Below the pieces are notes generated by a model, which saw only the letters and a program-made list of their open reading frames with translations, did not search any database and was not told where the DNA came from. This document shows positions 20,045-29,379 of a stretch of 64,000 nt of DNA, one piece after another. The stretch is from Sorangium cellulosum (lineage in GTDB: Bacteria; Myxococcota_A; Polyangia; Polyangiales; Polyangiaceae), in contig NZ_CP012670.1 in NCBI RefSeq assembly GCF_004135735.1, forward strand, positions 2,728,001 to 2,792,000. Direction: 5' to 3'. The translations under genes were made by a program, and so were the position numbers. Position 1 is the first letter of the stretch; every line of letters begins with the position of its first letter.

Positions 20045-21793
20045 TCAGGGGGCCGCCGCGCCGCCCGCGTCGTGCCCGGGGACCCGCCCTCGCTCGAGGT
20101 AGGCCTGCTCGAGCACGAGCACGTCCATCTTCGTCCGGAGGAAGCAGTCGAGCGCTTCCTTGGGGGTGCACACGATCGGCTCGCTCGCGTTGAACGAGGT
20201 GTTGAGGAGCACGGGCGTGCCGGTCAGCCGGCCGAACTCCAGCAGGAGCGCGTGGAAGCGCGGGTTCTCCCGGGCGGTGACCGTCTGGACGCGACCGGTG
20301 CCGTCGACGTGGGTCACGGCCGGGATCTCGGCGCGGCGCTCGGGCCTGATCCGGGAGACCTTGACCATGAACGGGTCGGGCGCGGGCTGCTCGACGTAGT
20401 CGCCCATGCGCTCCAGGGGGAGCGCGGGCGCGAAGGGGCGGAACATCTCGCGGCGCTTGATCCGCTCGTTCATGATGTCCTTGATGTCCGGACGCCGCGG
20501 ATCGCAGAGGATGCTGCGGTTGCCGAGCGCGCGGGGGCCCCACTCCATCCGCCCCTGGAACCAGCCGACGATCTTGCCCTCGCCGATCGCGCGAGCGACG
20601 CGGGCGATCAGGTCCTCGTCGGCGAGCGTCTCGAACGGGACCTGCTCCTGCCGGAGCAGCGCCTCGATCGTGTCCTGCGAGAACGCCGGGCCGAAGTAGC
20701 TGTGCGTCTGGTGGAAGCGGCGCGGCCTGTCGAGCTTGTGGTGGTAGACGTAGAGCGCCGCGCCGACGGCCGTGCCCGCGTCGCCGGCCGCGGGCTGGAT
20801 GAACACGTCCTCGAACAGCCCCTTCGGCTGGATCTTGCCGGCGGCCAGGCTGTTGTACGCGCAGCCGCCGGCGAGGGCGAGGCGCGACGCGCCGGTGAGG
20901 TGCTTCGCGGTCGCGAGCACCTCGAAGAAGACCTCCTCGAAGACCGCCTGCGTCGAGGCGGCGATCGCGGTGAAGCGGTCCTCCATGCGGCTCTTCGGGC
21001 TGCGGGCGGGGCCGAGCAGGTCGACCAGGAGCCCGGAGTGGATGGCGCCGTAGCGGGGCTCGCCCTCCCAGGTCATGGAGATGCCCTTCGTGTGGTGCTG
21101 GAAGTACTCGAGCCCGAGCTCGAACGCGCCGTCCTTGACGCGCACCACCTGCCGGAGCTTGTCGAGCAGCTCCGGCTGACCGTGGGCCGCGAGCCCCATG
21201 ACCTTGTACTCGTCGCCGAACTTGGGGAAGCCGAGGTACTGCGTCATCCCCGAGTAGAACAGCCCGAGCGAGTGGGGGAAGCCGACGCGCCGGAGGATCT
21301 CCAGCTTGTTGCCGCGGCCGCGGGCCCACATCGTGCTGACGAAATCGCCGAAGGCGTCGATCGACACGACGGCCGCCTCGTCGAAGCCCGAGGGGAAGAA
21401 CGCGGACGCGAGGTGCGCCCGGTGGTGCTCGACGTTGTGCGACACGGCGCGGAGGCGCCTCGGATCGACGCCGAGCGCGGCGCCGAGGTGCACCTTCGGG
21501 TCGCGCGCGCCGAGCGCGCCCTTGAGGAGCCCGGCGGGGGATCGCCGCGTCATCGCGTAGAGGAGCCTGTCGCCGAGGTGCGCCCTGGGGTCGCGCCCGA
21601 GCGCGATGTGATCGATGTCCTCGACGCGCGCGCCGGCGGCCTCGAGGCAGTACTCGACCGCGAGGCGCGGGAAGCCCGCGCAGTGCTTGATCCTGCTGAA
21701 CCGCTCTTCCTCCGCGGCCGCGACGAGCTGTCCGTCGACGAGCAGCGCGGCCGACGCATCCCCGTGATAGGCGTTGATCCCCAGGATGAGCAT
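20045..21793 (-). CDS. NodU/TobZ-type carbamoyltransferase
   Basis: A 582-aa enzyme of the O-carbamoyltransferase family that moves a carbamoyl group from carbamoyl phosphate through carbamoyl-adenylate to a hydroxyl of sugars or natural products. The N-terminal Kae1-like fold begins ILGINAYHGDASA and holds HNVEHHRAHLASAFFPSG, SIDAFGDF and LAGGCAYNSLAAGKI. The C-terminal part has GWFQGRMEWGPRALGNRS and LLNTSFNASEPIV. ATG 21793 is chosen because the family starts at this point; the frame extends to 21922 with an Arg-rich non-homologous stretch. It lies upstream of carAB on the same strand. No biosynthetic cluster is visible around it, so the acceptor is unknown. Confidence 0.93.
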   Translation of the reverse strand: MLILGINAYHGDASAALLVDGQLVAAAEEERFSRIKHCAGFPRLAVEYCLEAAGARVEDIDHIALGRDPRAHLGDRLLYAMTRRSPAGLLKGALGARDPKVHLGAALGVDPRRLRAVSHNVEHHRAHLASAFFPSGFDEAAVVSIDAFGDFVSTMWARGRGNKLEILRRVGFPHSLGLFYSGMTQYLGFPKFGDEYKVMGLAAHGQPELLDKLRQVVRVKDGAFELGLEYFQHHTKGISMTWEGEPRYGAIHSGLLVDLLGPARSPKSRMEDRFTAIAASTQAVFEEVFFEVLATAKHLTGASRLALAGGCAYNSLAAGKIQPKGLFEDVFIQPAAGDAGTAVGAALYVYHHKLDRPRRFHQTHSYFGPAFSQDTIEALLRQEQVPFETLADEDLIARVARAIGEGKIVGWFQGRMEWGPRALGNRSILCDPRRPDIKDIMNERIKRREMFRPFAPALPLERMGDYVEQPAPDPFMVKVSRIRPERRAEIPAVTHVDGTGRVQTVTARENPRFHALLLEFGRLTGTPVLLNTSFNASEPIVCTPKEALDCFLRTKMDVLVLEQAYLERGRVPGHDAGGAAAP

Positions 21794-21935
21794 TCCTGGG
21801 CCATCTTCCGGCGCCCCCGCGCGAGGGTCAAGGCGAGCCCTCGGCGTGATCGTGAGACAAAAACGCGCGCCGCGCCGTAATGCGCGGCCGCGGGCGGCGC
21901 GCCTGCGTAGGCGCGTGCGCACGCGCGCCGCGACC

Positions 21936-23153
21936 TCAGATCTCCGCGAGCCGGATGGCCTCGAGGCGATCGCCCTCGTCGACGCGGTCGCGATCGGCCG
22001 GCACGATGACGAGCGCGTCGGCCTCGGCGAAGCTCGTGACCGCGCCCGAGGCCTGGTTCGGGGCGACGCGCGCGACGAGCTCGCCGCTCGAGATCTCGAG
22101 CCGGGCGCGGAGGAACTCGGCGCGCCCGGTCTGCCGCCGCAGCGCGCCGGCGGCGCGGACGATCACGCGCGGCGGCAACGGGGCCGCGTCGCCCTGGAGC
22201 GCGCGGAGCAGCGGCACGCCGAAGAGGGCGAACGTGAGCGACGCCGAGGCGGGGTTGCCCGGCAGCCCGAGCACGTGCACCGCGCCGCCCCTCGCCAGCT
22301 CGGCGCGACCGACGGCGAGCGGCTTGCCCGGCTTGATCGCGACGCGCCAGAAGTCGAGCGTCACGCCCGCGGCCTCGAGCGCGGGGCGGACCACGTCGCG
22401 GTCCCCGACGCTCACGCCCCCGACGGTCACCACGAGATCCGACCCGCGCAGCGCGGTCGCCACCGCGCCCGTGGCGCGCGCGGCGTCGTCGGGCACGAAC
22501 GGCGCGACGCGCACCGCCGCGCCCGCGGCGCGCGCGGTCGCGGCGACGAAGTAGCCGTTCGACTCCGGGACCGAGCCGGCGGGCCCGGGCGAGCCGGGCG
22601 GGCGCAGCTCGTCGCCGGAGCACAGCACCGTGACCACGGGCCGGCGCGCGACGAACAGGCTCGGGCGATCGAGCGCCGCCGCGAGCGCGACCTTCCCCGG
22701 CGAGAGGCGCGCGCCCCGCCGCAGCGCGACGGCGCCCTCCGCGAGGTCGGCGCCCCGGCGCCGCACCCAGGCCCCCGCGCGCGGCGCCTCGCGCACGGTG
22801 ATCGCGTCGCCGCTCCGCGGCGCGTCCTCCTGCGGCACGATCGCGTCGGACCCTGGCGGGAGCCGCGCGCCGGTGAAGATGCGGCACGCGGCGCCCGGCT
22901 CCAGCGCCGGCAGCGGGCCGCCGGCCGCGCTCTCGCCGCGCACGGGCAGCGTGAAGGGCCCGCCGCCGGTGAGCTCGGCCGACGCGAGGGCGTAGCCGTC
23001 CATCGCGCTGTAGTCGAAGGCGGGCATCGGCTCGGCCGCCACGAGGTCCTCGGCGAGCACGCGCCCGGCCGCTTCCTCGAGCGGCACCCGCTCCGGGCCG
23101 ACGGGGACCGCGGCCGCGAGCAGCCGCGCGAGCGCTTCCTCGAACGGGATCAT
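21936..23153 (-). CDS. moeA: Molybdopterin molybdotransferase
   Basis: A 405-aa enzyme that inserts molybdate into adenylylated molybdopterin. Family signatures are clear: the N-terminal FDYSAMDGYAL, GAWVRRRGADL, the MoCF-like core with TVGGVSVGDRDVV, and GLPGNPASASLTF near the end of the catalytic domain, followed by domain IV. Length is typical. ATG 23153 overlaps the stop of the upstream mog/moaB gene by 4 bases, so the two are coupled and probably serve successive steps (adenylylation, then metal insertion). Confidence 0.95.
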   Translation of the reverse strand: MIPFEEALARLLAAAVPVGPERVPLEEAAGRVLAEDLVAAEPMPAFDYSAMDGYALASAELTGGGPFTLPVRGESAAGGPLPALEPGAACRIFTGARLPPGSDAIVPQEDAPRSGDAITVREAPRAGAWVRRRGADLAEGAVALRRGARLSPGKVALAAALDRPSLFVARRPVVTVLCSGDELRPPGSPGPAGSVPESNGYFVAATARAAGAAVRVAPFVPDDAARATGAVATALRGSDLVVTVGGVSVGDRDVVRPALEAAGVTLDFWRVAIKPGKPLAVGRAELARGGAVHVLGLPGNPASASLTFALFGVPLLRALQGDAAPLPPRVIVRAAGALRRQTGRAEFLRARLEISSGELVARVAPNQASGAVTSFAEADALVIVPADRDRVDEGDRLEAIRLAEI

Positions 23154-23692
23154 CCGCGCCGCCCCTCGCGGCCGTCGCCGCTGCGCTGCGCGTGACCGAG
23201 GTGGTGGCCGCCCTTGCCGGACGCGAGCGCGACCGCGTGCCCGAGGACGGGGCCGATGAGCTGCGTGACGGCGAGCTCCACCGCCTTCGGGCTGCCCGGG
23301 AGCGCGATCACCACGAGCCCGCGCACGACGCCTGCGGCGGCGCGCGACAGGATCGCGTTCGGGCCGATGGCGTCCCAGCTCAGGCGCCGGAACGCCTCGC
23401 CGAAGCCGTCGAGCGTCTTGTCGAACAGCGGCGCGAGCGCCTCGACGGTCCTGTCGCGCGGCGCGATCCCGGTCCCGCCGGTGGTGACGATCGCGTCGGC
23501 CGACGCCGCGCTCGCGATCCGCTCGATCGCGGCCCGCAGGAGCTCGGGCTCCTCGCGGACGACGGCGTGGGACGTCACGGTGAAGCCGGCGCGCTCCAGG
23601 AGCTCGCCGAGGAGCTTGCCGCCCTCGTCGTCGTCGAGGGTGCGGGTGTCACTGAGCGTCAGCGTGGCGACGCGCACGGGGGAGCGGCTCAT
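23150..23692 (-). CDS. Molybdopterin adenylyltransferase-like protein (MogA/MoaB)
   Basis: A 180-aa MoCF-domain protein. It reads VATLTLSDTRTLDDDEGG at the N-terminus, VTTGGTGIAPRDRTVEAL in the middle and ALPGSPKAVELAV near the C-terminus, the standard MoaB/Mog motifs for molybdopterin binding. The short C-terminal tail is His/Gly/Arg-rich. Overlap with moeA supports a role in adenylylating molybdopterin before metal insertion. MoaB and MogA cannot be separated confidently from the sequence, so no symbol is given. Confidence 0.9.
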   Translation of the reverse strand: MSRSPVRVATLTLSDTRTLDDDEGGKLLGELLERAGFTVTSHAVVREEPELLRAAIERIASAASADAIVTTGGTGIAPRDRTVEALAPLFDKTLDGFGEAFRRLSWDAIGPNAILSRAAAGVVRGLVVIALPGSPKAVELAVTQLIGPVLGHAVALASGKGGHHLGHAQRSGDGREGRRG

Positions 23693-23921
23693 GCAGCAGA
23701 TTTACGCCGCCCGCCGGCGGTTGGCGAACTCTTGACGGTGGCCCCGCGGGGCCCGGCCTCCCCGCGCGGCGAGGTCGCGGCCGCTCGGGTGCGAGGTAGG
23801 TCGCGCCGCGGGGCGCCCGCGCGACGCGCGGCCTCCGAGGCGCCGCGGCCGGCGTCGGCGCCGCGGCCGGTGTCATCGAGGGCCGATGGCTTTCGCATCG
23901 CGGCTGCGCTAGGGGAGCGAC

Positions 23922-24890
23922 GTGTCCGGCCCCCTGATCCCCTACATCCAGCTCCCGGAGATCCCGCTCTCGTTCCTGGAGCACATCCCGCTCCTGGGTC
24001 AGCTCATCGATCCGGCCAAGCCGCCCTCCATCAAGCCGTTCGGCGCGCTGGTGGCGCTCGGCGTCTACATCGGCTCGGTGGTCGCCACGCGGCACGCGCG
24101 CGAGCGGCGGCTCGACGAGAAGAAGATGAGCGAGTTCATCTTCTGGGTCGTGGCGGCCGGCTTCATCGGCGGGCACGTCTTCGACGCGCTCTTCTACCAC
24201 CCGCAGCGGGTCGCCCGCGATCCCCTCTACCTCTTCGCGCTCTGGGATGGCCTCTCGAGCTTCGGCGGCTTCACCGGCGCCCTGCTGGGCGCGGCCGCCT
24301 GGCGCTATACCCGGCGCGAGAAGATCCTGCCCTATTGCGAGGTCGTGAACAGCGCGTTCCCGCTCGCGTGGGTGTTCGGCCGCGCCGGCTGCGCGTCGGT
24401 CCACGATCACCCGGGCCACGTCTCCGACGCGTGGTTCGCGGTCCGCTATCCGCTCGGCGACGGCATCATCGGCCGCTACGATCTCGGCCTTTACGAGTGC
24501 GTGCTGACGATCCCGCTCGCGATCGCCTTCGCCGTGCTCTGGCGCAGGAATCCGTACCGGCCGCTCGGCTTCTACACGGGGGTCATGTGCACCGCGTACG
24601 CCCCGGTGCGGTTCGGGCTCGACTTCCTGCGCGAGCGCCAGGGCACGGTCCTGGGCGGTGATCCCCGCTACGGTGGCCTCACCCCGGCGCAGTGGGCCTG
24701 CATCGGCCTGCTCGCGCTGGGCCTTTATTTCCTGCGGATGGCCGCGCGCGGCGAGCCGTCGAGCGCCGGGGTGGGCTCTCTGGGCGGCGCCTCGCGCGTC
24801 GCGGACGACGACGACCCGTCCGAGGACGACGGGGCCGAGGCCGACGAGGCCGAGGAGCCGCGGGCGCGTCGCGCCCGGGCCGATCGCTGA
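23922..24890 (+). CDS. Prolipoprotein diacylglyceryl transferase-like membrane protein
   Basis: A 322-aa multi-pass protein of the Lgt family, which adds diacylglycerol to the lipobox Cys of prolipoproteins in the inner membrane. About seven hydrophobic segments are visible, with FIGGHVFDALFYHP, SSFGGFTGALLG and FGRAGCASVHDHPG in family positions. The usual GRxGNFxNxE signature is replaced by GRAGCASVHDHPG, and the His of the SFHGG motif is not seen (SSFGGFTG). A subfamily with HDHPG may be typical of deltaproteobacterial relatives (from memory). The C-terminus is an acidic, disordered tail. The GTG start is preceded by GGGGAG at 23912-23917. Confidence 0.8.
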   Translation: MSGPLIPYIQLPEIPLSFLEHIPLLGQLIDPAKPPSIKPFGALVALGVYIGSVVATRHARERRLDEKKMSEFIFWVVAAGFIGGHVFDALFYHPQRVARDPLYLFALWDGLSSFGGFTGALLGAAAWRYTRREKILPYCEVVNSAFPLAWVFGRAGCASVHDHPGHVSDAWFAVRYPLGDGIIGRYDLGLYECVLTIPLAIAFAVLWRRNPYRPLGFYTGVMCTAYAPVRFGLDFLRERQGTVLGGDPRYGGLTPAQWACIGLLALGLYFLRMAARGEPSSAGVGSLGGASRVADDDDPSEDDGAEADEAEEPRARRARADR

Positions 24891-25456
24891 GCGTCCTGGG
24901 CTGCTCGTCGTGGGCCCCGGTCGTGCGGCGCCGGCCGGCGGCGAAGGACCGATCGCGCTGACCGGGATGCCCCCGTGAACCGGTCAATGCTAGACTGGCC
25001 GGGCATCCCGAGCGCCGGCCTCGCGCCGCCGCCTGTGACGGAGCCCGGGCGCCGCGGCCGTCTCCACCGCGGATTTTCGCTCAGGCGCGGCGCCCGGGGC
25101 ACGTGGACGGGGGCACATGGCGGGGCAGAGGGGCGGGGGCGCACGGGAGCAGGGGCGGGGCGCAGAGCGAAGAGCAGGGAGAGAACAGCAGGGAGTCGAG
25201 GCGTCCTCCGGCGGGCCTTCTTTTGGCTCGCCCGCCCGCGGCGGGTCACTTGACGCGCCAAGGGCGCTAGATATCGTGGGGTGGAGTTTGCACCAGAGGG
25301 TCGGCCCGCCGACCTTCGCTCGATTGAGCTCGGTTGCCCCTTCGCCGATCGGGGGGGGCCATCGAGGCGCGCTCGCGATAGGCTCCGCATCATCGATCAC
25401 GGAGCGAGTGGACCAAATAAGAGGGAACGCAGGGGCCAACCCCAGGTTTTTCTACA
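24891..25456. other. 566-bp intergenic region before RRM gene
   Basis: No gene can be supported; short ORFs here are Arg/Gly-rich frame noise. It contains a promoter-like site at 25250-25277, which would give the RRM gene a 5' leader of about 170 bases. Confidence 0.55.
25250..25277 (+). promoter_or_regulatory. Putative promoter of the RRM protein gene
   Basis: TTGACG at 25250-25255 and TATCGT at 25272-25277 with a 16-bp spacer. The local drop in GC around the -10 supports it. The predicted leader is long for a bacterial gene, which would leave room for post-transcriptional control. Confidence 0.45.
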
Positions 25457-26356
25457 ATGGCTGAAGATTCGCGTAAGTTGTTCGTGGCGGGCTTGCCCGA
25501 TTCCATCACCGAAGACGTTTTGCGGCAGCTCTTCGAGGCCACCGGCGGCAACGTCGTCGAGGTCAGTCTTCCGAAGGATCGCGCGACGGGTCGCCCGCGC
25601 GGGTTCGGCTTCGTCACGCTCTCGACGACCAGCGAAGCCAACGCTGCGCGCGAGTCGCTTGACGGTTCATTTCAGGGCGGCAAGTCGATCTCGGTCCGGC
25701 CCTTCCAGGCCGAGCCGCCGCGTCGCGAGGGGCGCCCGATGGGCCCCGGCGGTGGTGGCCCGGGTGGCCCGGGCGGGGGCGGCGGGGGCGCCGGAGCGGC
25801 TGCGGCGCCGGATCGGACCCTCTACGTCGGCAACTTGCCCTATGACGCGAGCGTCGAGGAGGTCGAAGGGCTGATCGGCTCGACGGGTGCAGGGCCGGTG
25901 GTGCGGGTCCACCTCCCGATGGACCCCGACGGTCGCAAGCGCGGGTTCGGCTTCGTGACCATGGCCAGCGCGGAGGCGGCGCGCGCTGCGATCGATGCGC
26001 TCCGCGGCGTGGACGTGCGGGGTCGCCGGCTGGTTGTCAACCTCGCGCACCCGAAGGGCGAGCGTCCGGCGCGCGAGGACCGCCCGGGCGGCTTCGGGGG
26101 CGGCGGCGGCTTCGGCGGTGGTGGCGGCTTCGGCGGCGGTGGCGGCTTCGGCGGTGGTGGCGGCTTCGGCGGCGGTGGCGGCGGCGGCGGCGCGCCCCCG
26201 CCGCCCGCGCGCAAGACCTTCGACGACCGTCGGCGGCGGGGCGGCCACGACGGCGACGGCCCTCCTGGGGGCGGTGGCGGCGGTGGCGGTGGCGGCCGTC
26301 GCAACAACAAGAACTGGGATCGCGGCCGGGGTGGTGACGACTGGGATGATGAATGA
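25457..26356 (+). CDS. RNA-binding protein with two RRMs and Gly-rich tail
   Basis: A 299-aa protein. RRM1 about 7-84 has RNP2-like LFVAGL and RNP1 RGFGFVTL. A Gly/Pro linker (about 90-115) follows. RRM2 about 120-195 has LYVGNL and RGFGFVTM. The C-terminus has five GGFGGG units, further Gly runs and an RG/ND-rich end. RNP1 aromatic residues are intact in both domains, so RNA binding is very likely. Bacterial RRM proteins are usually single-domain; a tandem pair with a glycine-rich tail resembles eukaryotic hnRNP-like proteins. It sits alone between lgt-like and rpmG, each with its own promoter-like site. A role in cold response or RNA stability is plausible but not shown. Confidence 0.92.
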   Translation: MAEDSRKLFVAGLPDSITEDVLRQLFEATGGNVVEVSLPKDRATGRPRGFGFVTLSTTSEANAARESLDGSFQGGKSISVRPFQAEPPRREGRPMGPGGGGPGGPGGGGGGAGAAAAPDRTLYVGNLPYDASVEEVEGLIGSTGAGPVVRVHLPMDPDGRKRGFGFVTMASAEAARAAIDALRGVDVRGRRLVVNLAHPKGERPAREDRPGGFGGGGGFGGGGGFGGGGGFGGGGGFGGGGGGGGAPPPPARKTFDDRRRRGGHDGDGPPGGGGGGGGGGRRNNKNWDRGRGGDDWDDE

Positions 26357-26366
26357 GCTCTCCCGG

Positions 26367-26394
26367 TTGACAACCGTGTCATTTCCCGTAGGGT
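26367..26394 (+). promoter_or_regulatory. Strong putative sigma-70 promoter for rpmG
   Basis: TTGACA at 26367-26372, 16-bp spacer, TAGGGT at 26389-26394, immediately after the RRM gene stop. The consensus -35 is rare in this GC-rich DNA. The leader would be about 140 bases before the rpmG ATG. Confidence 0.55.
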
Positions 26395-26500
26395 AGGCGC
26401 CCTCCAGACGGGCGGTCGGGCGTCGCTGGCCCGGCAATCTCTGGTGCTCCCGCCGGTTGCGGTGCCAGCGTTCCCGTGCTGACCGTACCTAGGTTCAACC

Positions 26501-26520
26501 AGGGCCGCGTGTGCGGCCCT
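26501..26520 (+). promoter_or_regulatory. Perfect 8-bp hairpin in rpmG leader
   Basis: AGGGCCGC (26501-26508) and GCGGCCCT (26513-26520) around the tetraloop GTGT, 17 bases before the rpmG start. It could be a terminator-like attenuator or a protein-binding hairpin. No U-run follows. Confidence 0.4.
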
Positions 26521-26537
26521 GTCTTCGGAGATCTCCG

Positions 26538-26699
26538 ATGCGCGACATCATCAAGCTCACGTGCGGCAACTGCGGCCGCGCGAACTATCACACGACGAAG
26601 AACAAGCGCACGATGACGGAGAAGTTCGTCATCAAGAAGTTCTGCCCGGCCGAGCGCAAGCACACCGAGCACAAAGAGGGCAAGATCTCGAAGGGCTAG
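26538..26699 (+). CDS. rpmG: Ribosomal protein bL33
   Basis: A 53-aa 50S subunit protein with the family pattern [24 protein letters not shown] and [11 protein letters not shown] near the end. The ATG at 26538 has GGAG at 26527-26530 with 7-base spacing. The first zinc pair is present (CGNC), but the second is CPAE instead of CxxC, so only three of the four Cys are kept and the zinc ribbon may be weak or completed by another residue. Unlike many genomes, no tRNA-Trp, secE or nusG follows; mreB does, about 110 bp downstream. Confidence 0.93.
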   Translation: MRDIIKLTCGNCGRANYHTTKNKRTMTEKFVIKKFCPAERKHTEHKEGKISKG

Positions 26700-26730
26700 G
26701 CCACGCCGTGCGGCTGGTCGCTGCCGCCGG

Positions 26731-26748
26731 GGCCCGCGCATACGGGCC
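26731..26748 (+). terminator. Possible rpmG terminator hairpin
   Basis: GGCCCG at 26731-26736 and CGGGCC at 26743-26748 with a 6-base loop, 31 bases after the rpmG stop. The stem is short and has no T-run, so support is modest. Confidence 0.35.
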
Positions 26749-26787
26749 TCGGGTCAGGTTGATGTGCCCGCGCAGCGCTCGGCTTAA

Positions 26788-27846
<1,059 letters not shown>

Positions 27847-27992
27847 GCGCTCGTCTCGTCCCCCGCTCGTGAGCTGGCCGGCGGGGCTCCTCGGCGGCGC
27901 GTGGCAACAGGACAGGGGTCCGCGGCCGCCGCATCAAGCTTGACAGGGGTGGCCTCGCGGCGCGCCTCGTACTACCTGGTCCGGGAGCCACC

Positions 27993-28850
27993 GTGAACCT
28001 GAAACGCTACCGCGACTTCGTGATCGTGCTGCTGGCGCTCGCGGTGCCGTTCTGGTTCCTGCGCGCCAGCATGCGCGACCCCAAGCAGAACACGGGGGCC
28101 GACCGGGTGATCATCGGCCTCGCGGCGCCGATCCAGTACGCGGCCGCGACACTTGCGCGCGGCCTCTCGAACCTCTGGGGCGATTACATCTACCTGGTCG
28201 ACGTCAAGGAGGACAACGCCAAGCAGGCCTCCCAGATCGCGCGCCTCCGGGAGCGGGTGAGGAAGCTGGAGGCGCTCGAGGAGGAGAACCGGCGCCTGCG
28301 CAGGCTGCTCGACCTGCGCCAGAGCCTCCGCACCGACGTCGTGAGCGCGCAGGTCATCGGCAAGAGCACCAACGATTTCTTCCGCGTCGTGCGCGTCACC
28401 CTCGATCGCGAGGCGCGGGACATCGGCCCCAACCTGCCGGTCCTCTCCGCGGATGGCGTCGTCGGCACGACGCTGAAGAGCGCGGGGGACACGGTCGACG
28501 TGCGGCTCGTCGTCGACGCGGGCAGCGGCGTCGACGTGGTCGTCGAGCGCACGGGCGCGCGCGGATTCGTGCGCGGCACCGGCGACGAGGGCAAGTACTC
28601 CTGCAGCGTGGAGTACGTGCAGCGCACCGACGAGATCGAGGTCGGCGATCTCCTCGTCACGAGCGGCGTCGGCCGGCGCTTCCCGAAGGGGATCCCGGTC
28701 GGGACCGTGACGCAGGTCATCCGCCGCGACTTCGGCATCTACCAGCAGGTGTACGTCGCGCCGTCCGTGGACTTCTCCCGGCTCGAGGAGGTCCTCATCG
28801 TGATGACGGCGACGCCGGAGGAGGCGCCACCGCCGGCGCAGCGGAGGTGA
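27993..28850 (+). CDS. mreC: Rod shape-determining protein MreC
   Basis: A 285-aa bitopic protein bridging MreB and the elongasome PBP2. One N-terminal membrane helix (FVIVLLALAVPFWFL), then a coiled coil with LRERVRKLEALEEENRRLRRLL (about 85-110) and the beta domain typical of MreC (VIGKSTNDFFRVVRVTLDREA, FPKGIPVGTVTQV). GTG 27993 is chosen because GGGAG lies at 27983-27987 and the membrane helix follows directly. It is followed after 4 bp by mreD. Confidence 0.95.
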   Translation: MNLKRYRDFVIVLLALAVPFWFLRASMRDPKQNTGADRVIIGLAAPIQYAAATLARGLSNLWGDYIYLVDVKEDNAKQASQIARLRERVRKLEALEEENRRLRRLLDLRQSLRTDVVSAQVIGKSTNDFFRVVRVTLDREARDIGPNLPVLSADGVVGTTLKSAGDTVDVRLVVDAGSGVDVVVERTGARGFVRGTGDEGKYSCSVEYVQRTDEIEVGDLLVTSGVGRRFPKGIPVGTVTQVIRRDFGIYQQVYVAPSVDFSRLEEVLIVMTATPEEAPPPAQRR

Positions 28851-28854
28851 CGGG

Positions 28855-29379
28855 ATGAGGAACTCCGCGTTCCTGGCGATGGGCGCCGGCCTCTTGATCC
28901 TGCAGTCGAACCTGTTCCGGATCATCGGCAAGCTGAACATCCCGGGCTCGACGCCGAGCCTGCTCCTGCCGCTGATCGTGTTCATGGGGGTGCACGAGTA
29001 CTCGATCGCCCGCGGGGCCGCGCTCTCGTTCCTGCTCGGCTACCTGCTCGATCTCTTCGCCGGCGCGCCCGTCGGCCTGTTCACCTTCATCACCGTCGCG
29101 ACCTTCGTCGTGTCGAGGGCGGCCGGCGTGCGGCTCGCCGCGCAGACGCTCCTCACGAAGATCGCGCTGGCCTTCGTCTTCGGCCTCGTCGAGGGGGTGC
29201 TCATCGTGATCCTCACCGCCATCTTCGGGGGCGACGCGGCGCGCCCGCGCGCGCTCGCCTTGCTCGTCGCGCCGCACGCGGTCTCGACGGCGCTCTTCGC
29301 GCCGCTCGTCTTCCGGATGGCCGAGCGCGTGCACCAGGCGACGATCAACATCCCGCGGCCCGGGGAGAGCCCGCGATGA
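28855..29379 (+). CDS. mreD: Rod shape-determining protein MreD
   Basis: A 174-aa integral membrane protein with about five hydrophobic segments (AFLAMGAGLLILQSNLF, LLLPLIVFMGVHEY, FLLGYLLDLFAGAPVGLFTF, ALAFVFGLVEGVLIVILTAIF, LVAPHAVSTALFAPLVF). The central DLFAGAPVG motif is typical of MreD. SD GGAGG overlaps the end of mreC. The stop overlaps the PBP2 gene start (ATGA at 29376-29379). Confidence 0.93.
   Translation: MRNSAFLAMGAGLLILQSNLFRIIGKLNIPGSTPSLLLPLIVFMGVHEYSIARGAALSFLLGYLLDLFAGAPVGLFTFITVATFVVSRAAGVRLAAQTLLTKIALAFVFGLVEGVLIVILTAIFGGDAARPRALALLVAPHAVSTALFAPLVFRMAERVHQATINIPRPGESPR

Noticed and set aside
20045..21793. Carbamoyltransferase as part of an antibiotic gene cluster
   Set aside because: No polyketide, peptide or sugar biosynthesis genes are visible on either side.
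27938..27975. Promoter with TTGACA before mreC
   Set aside because: No -10 element at 16-18 bp; spacing to the nearest TACTAC is about 24 bp.
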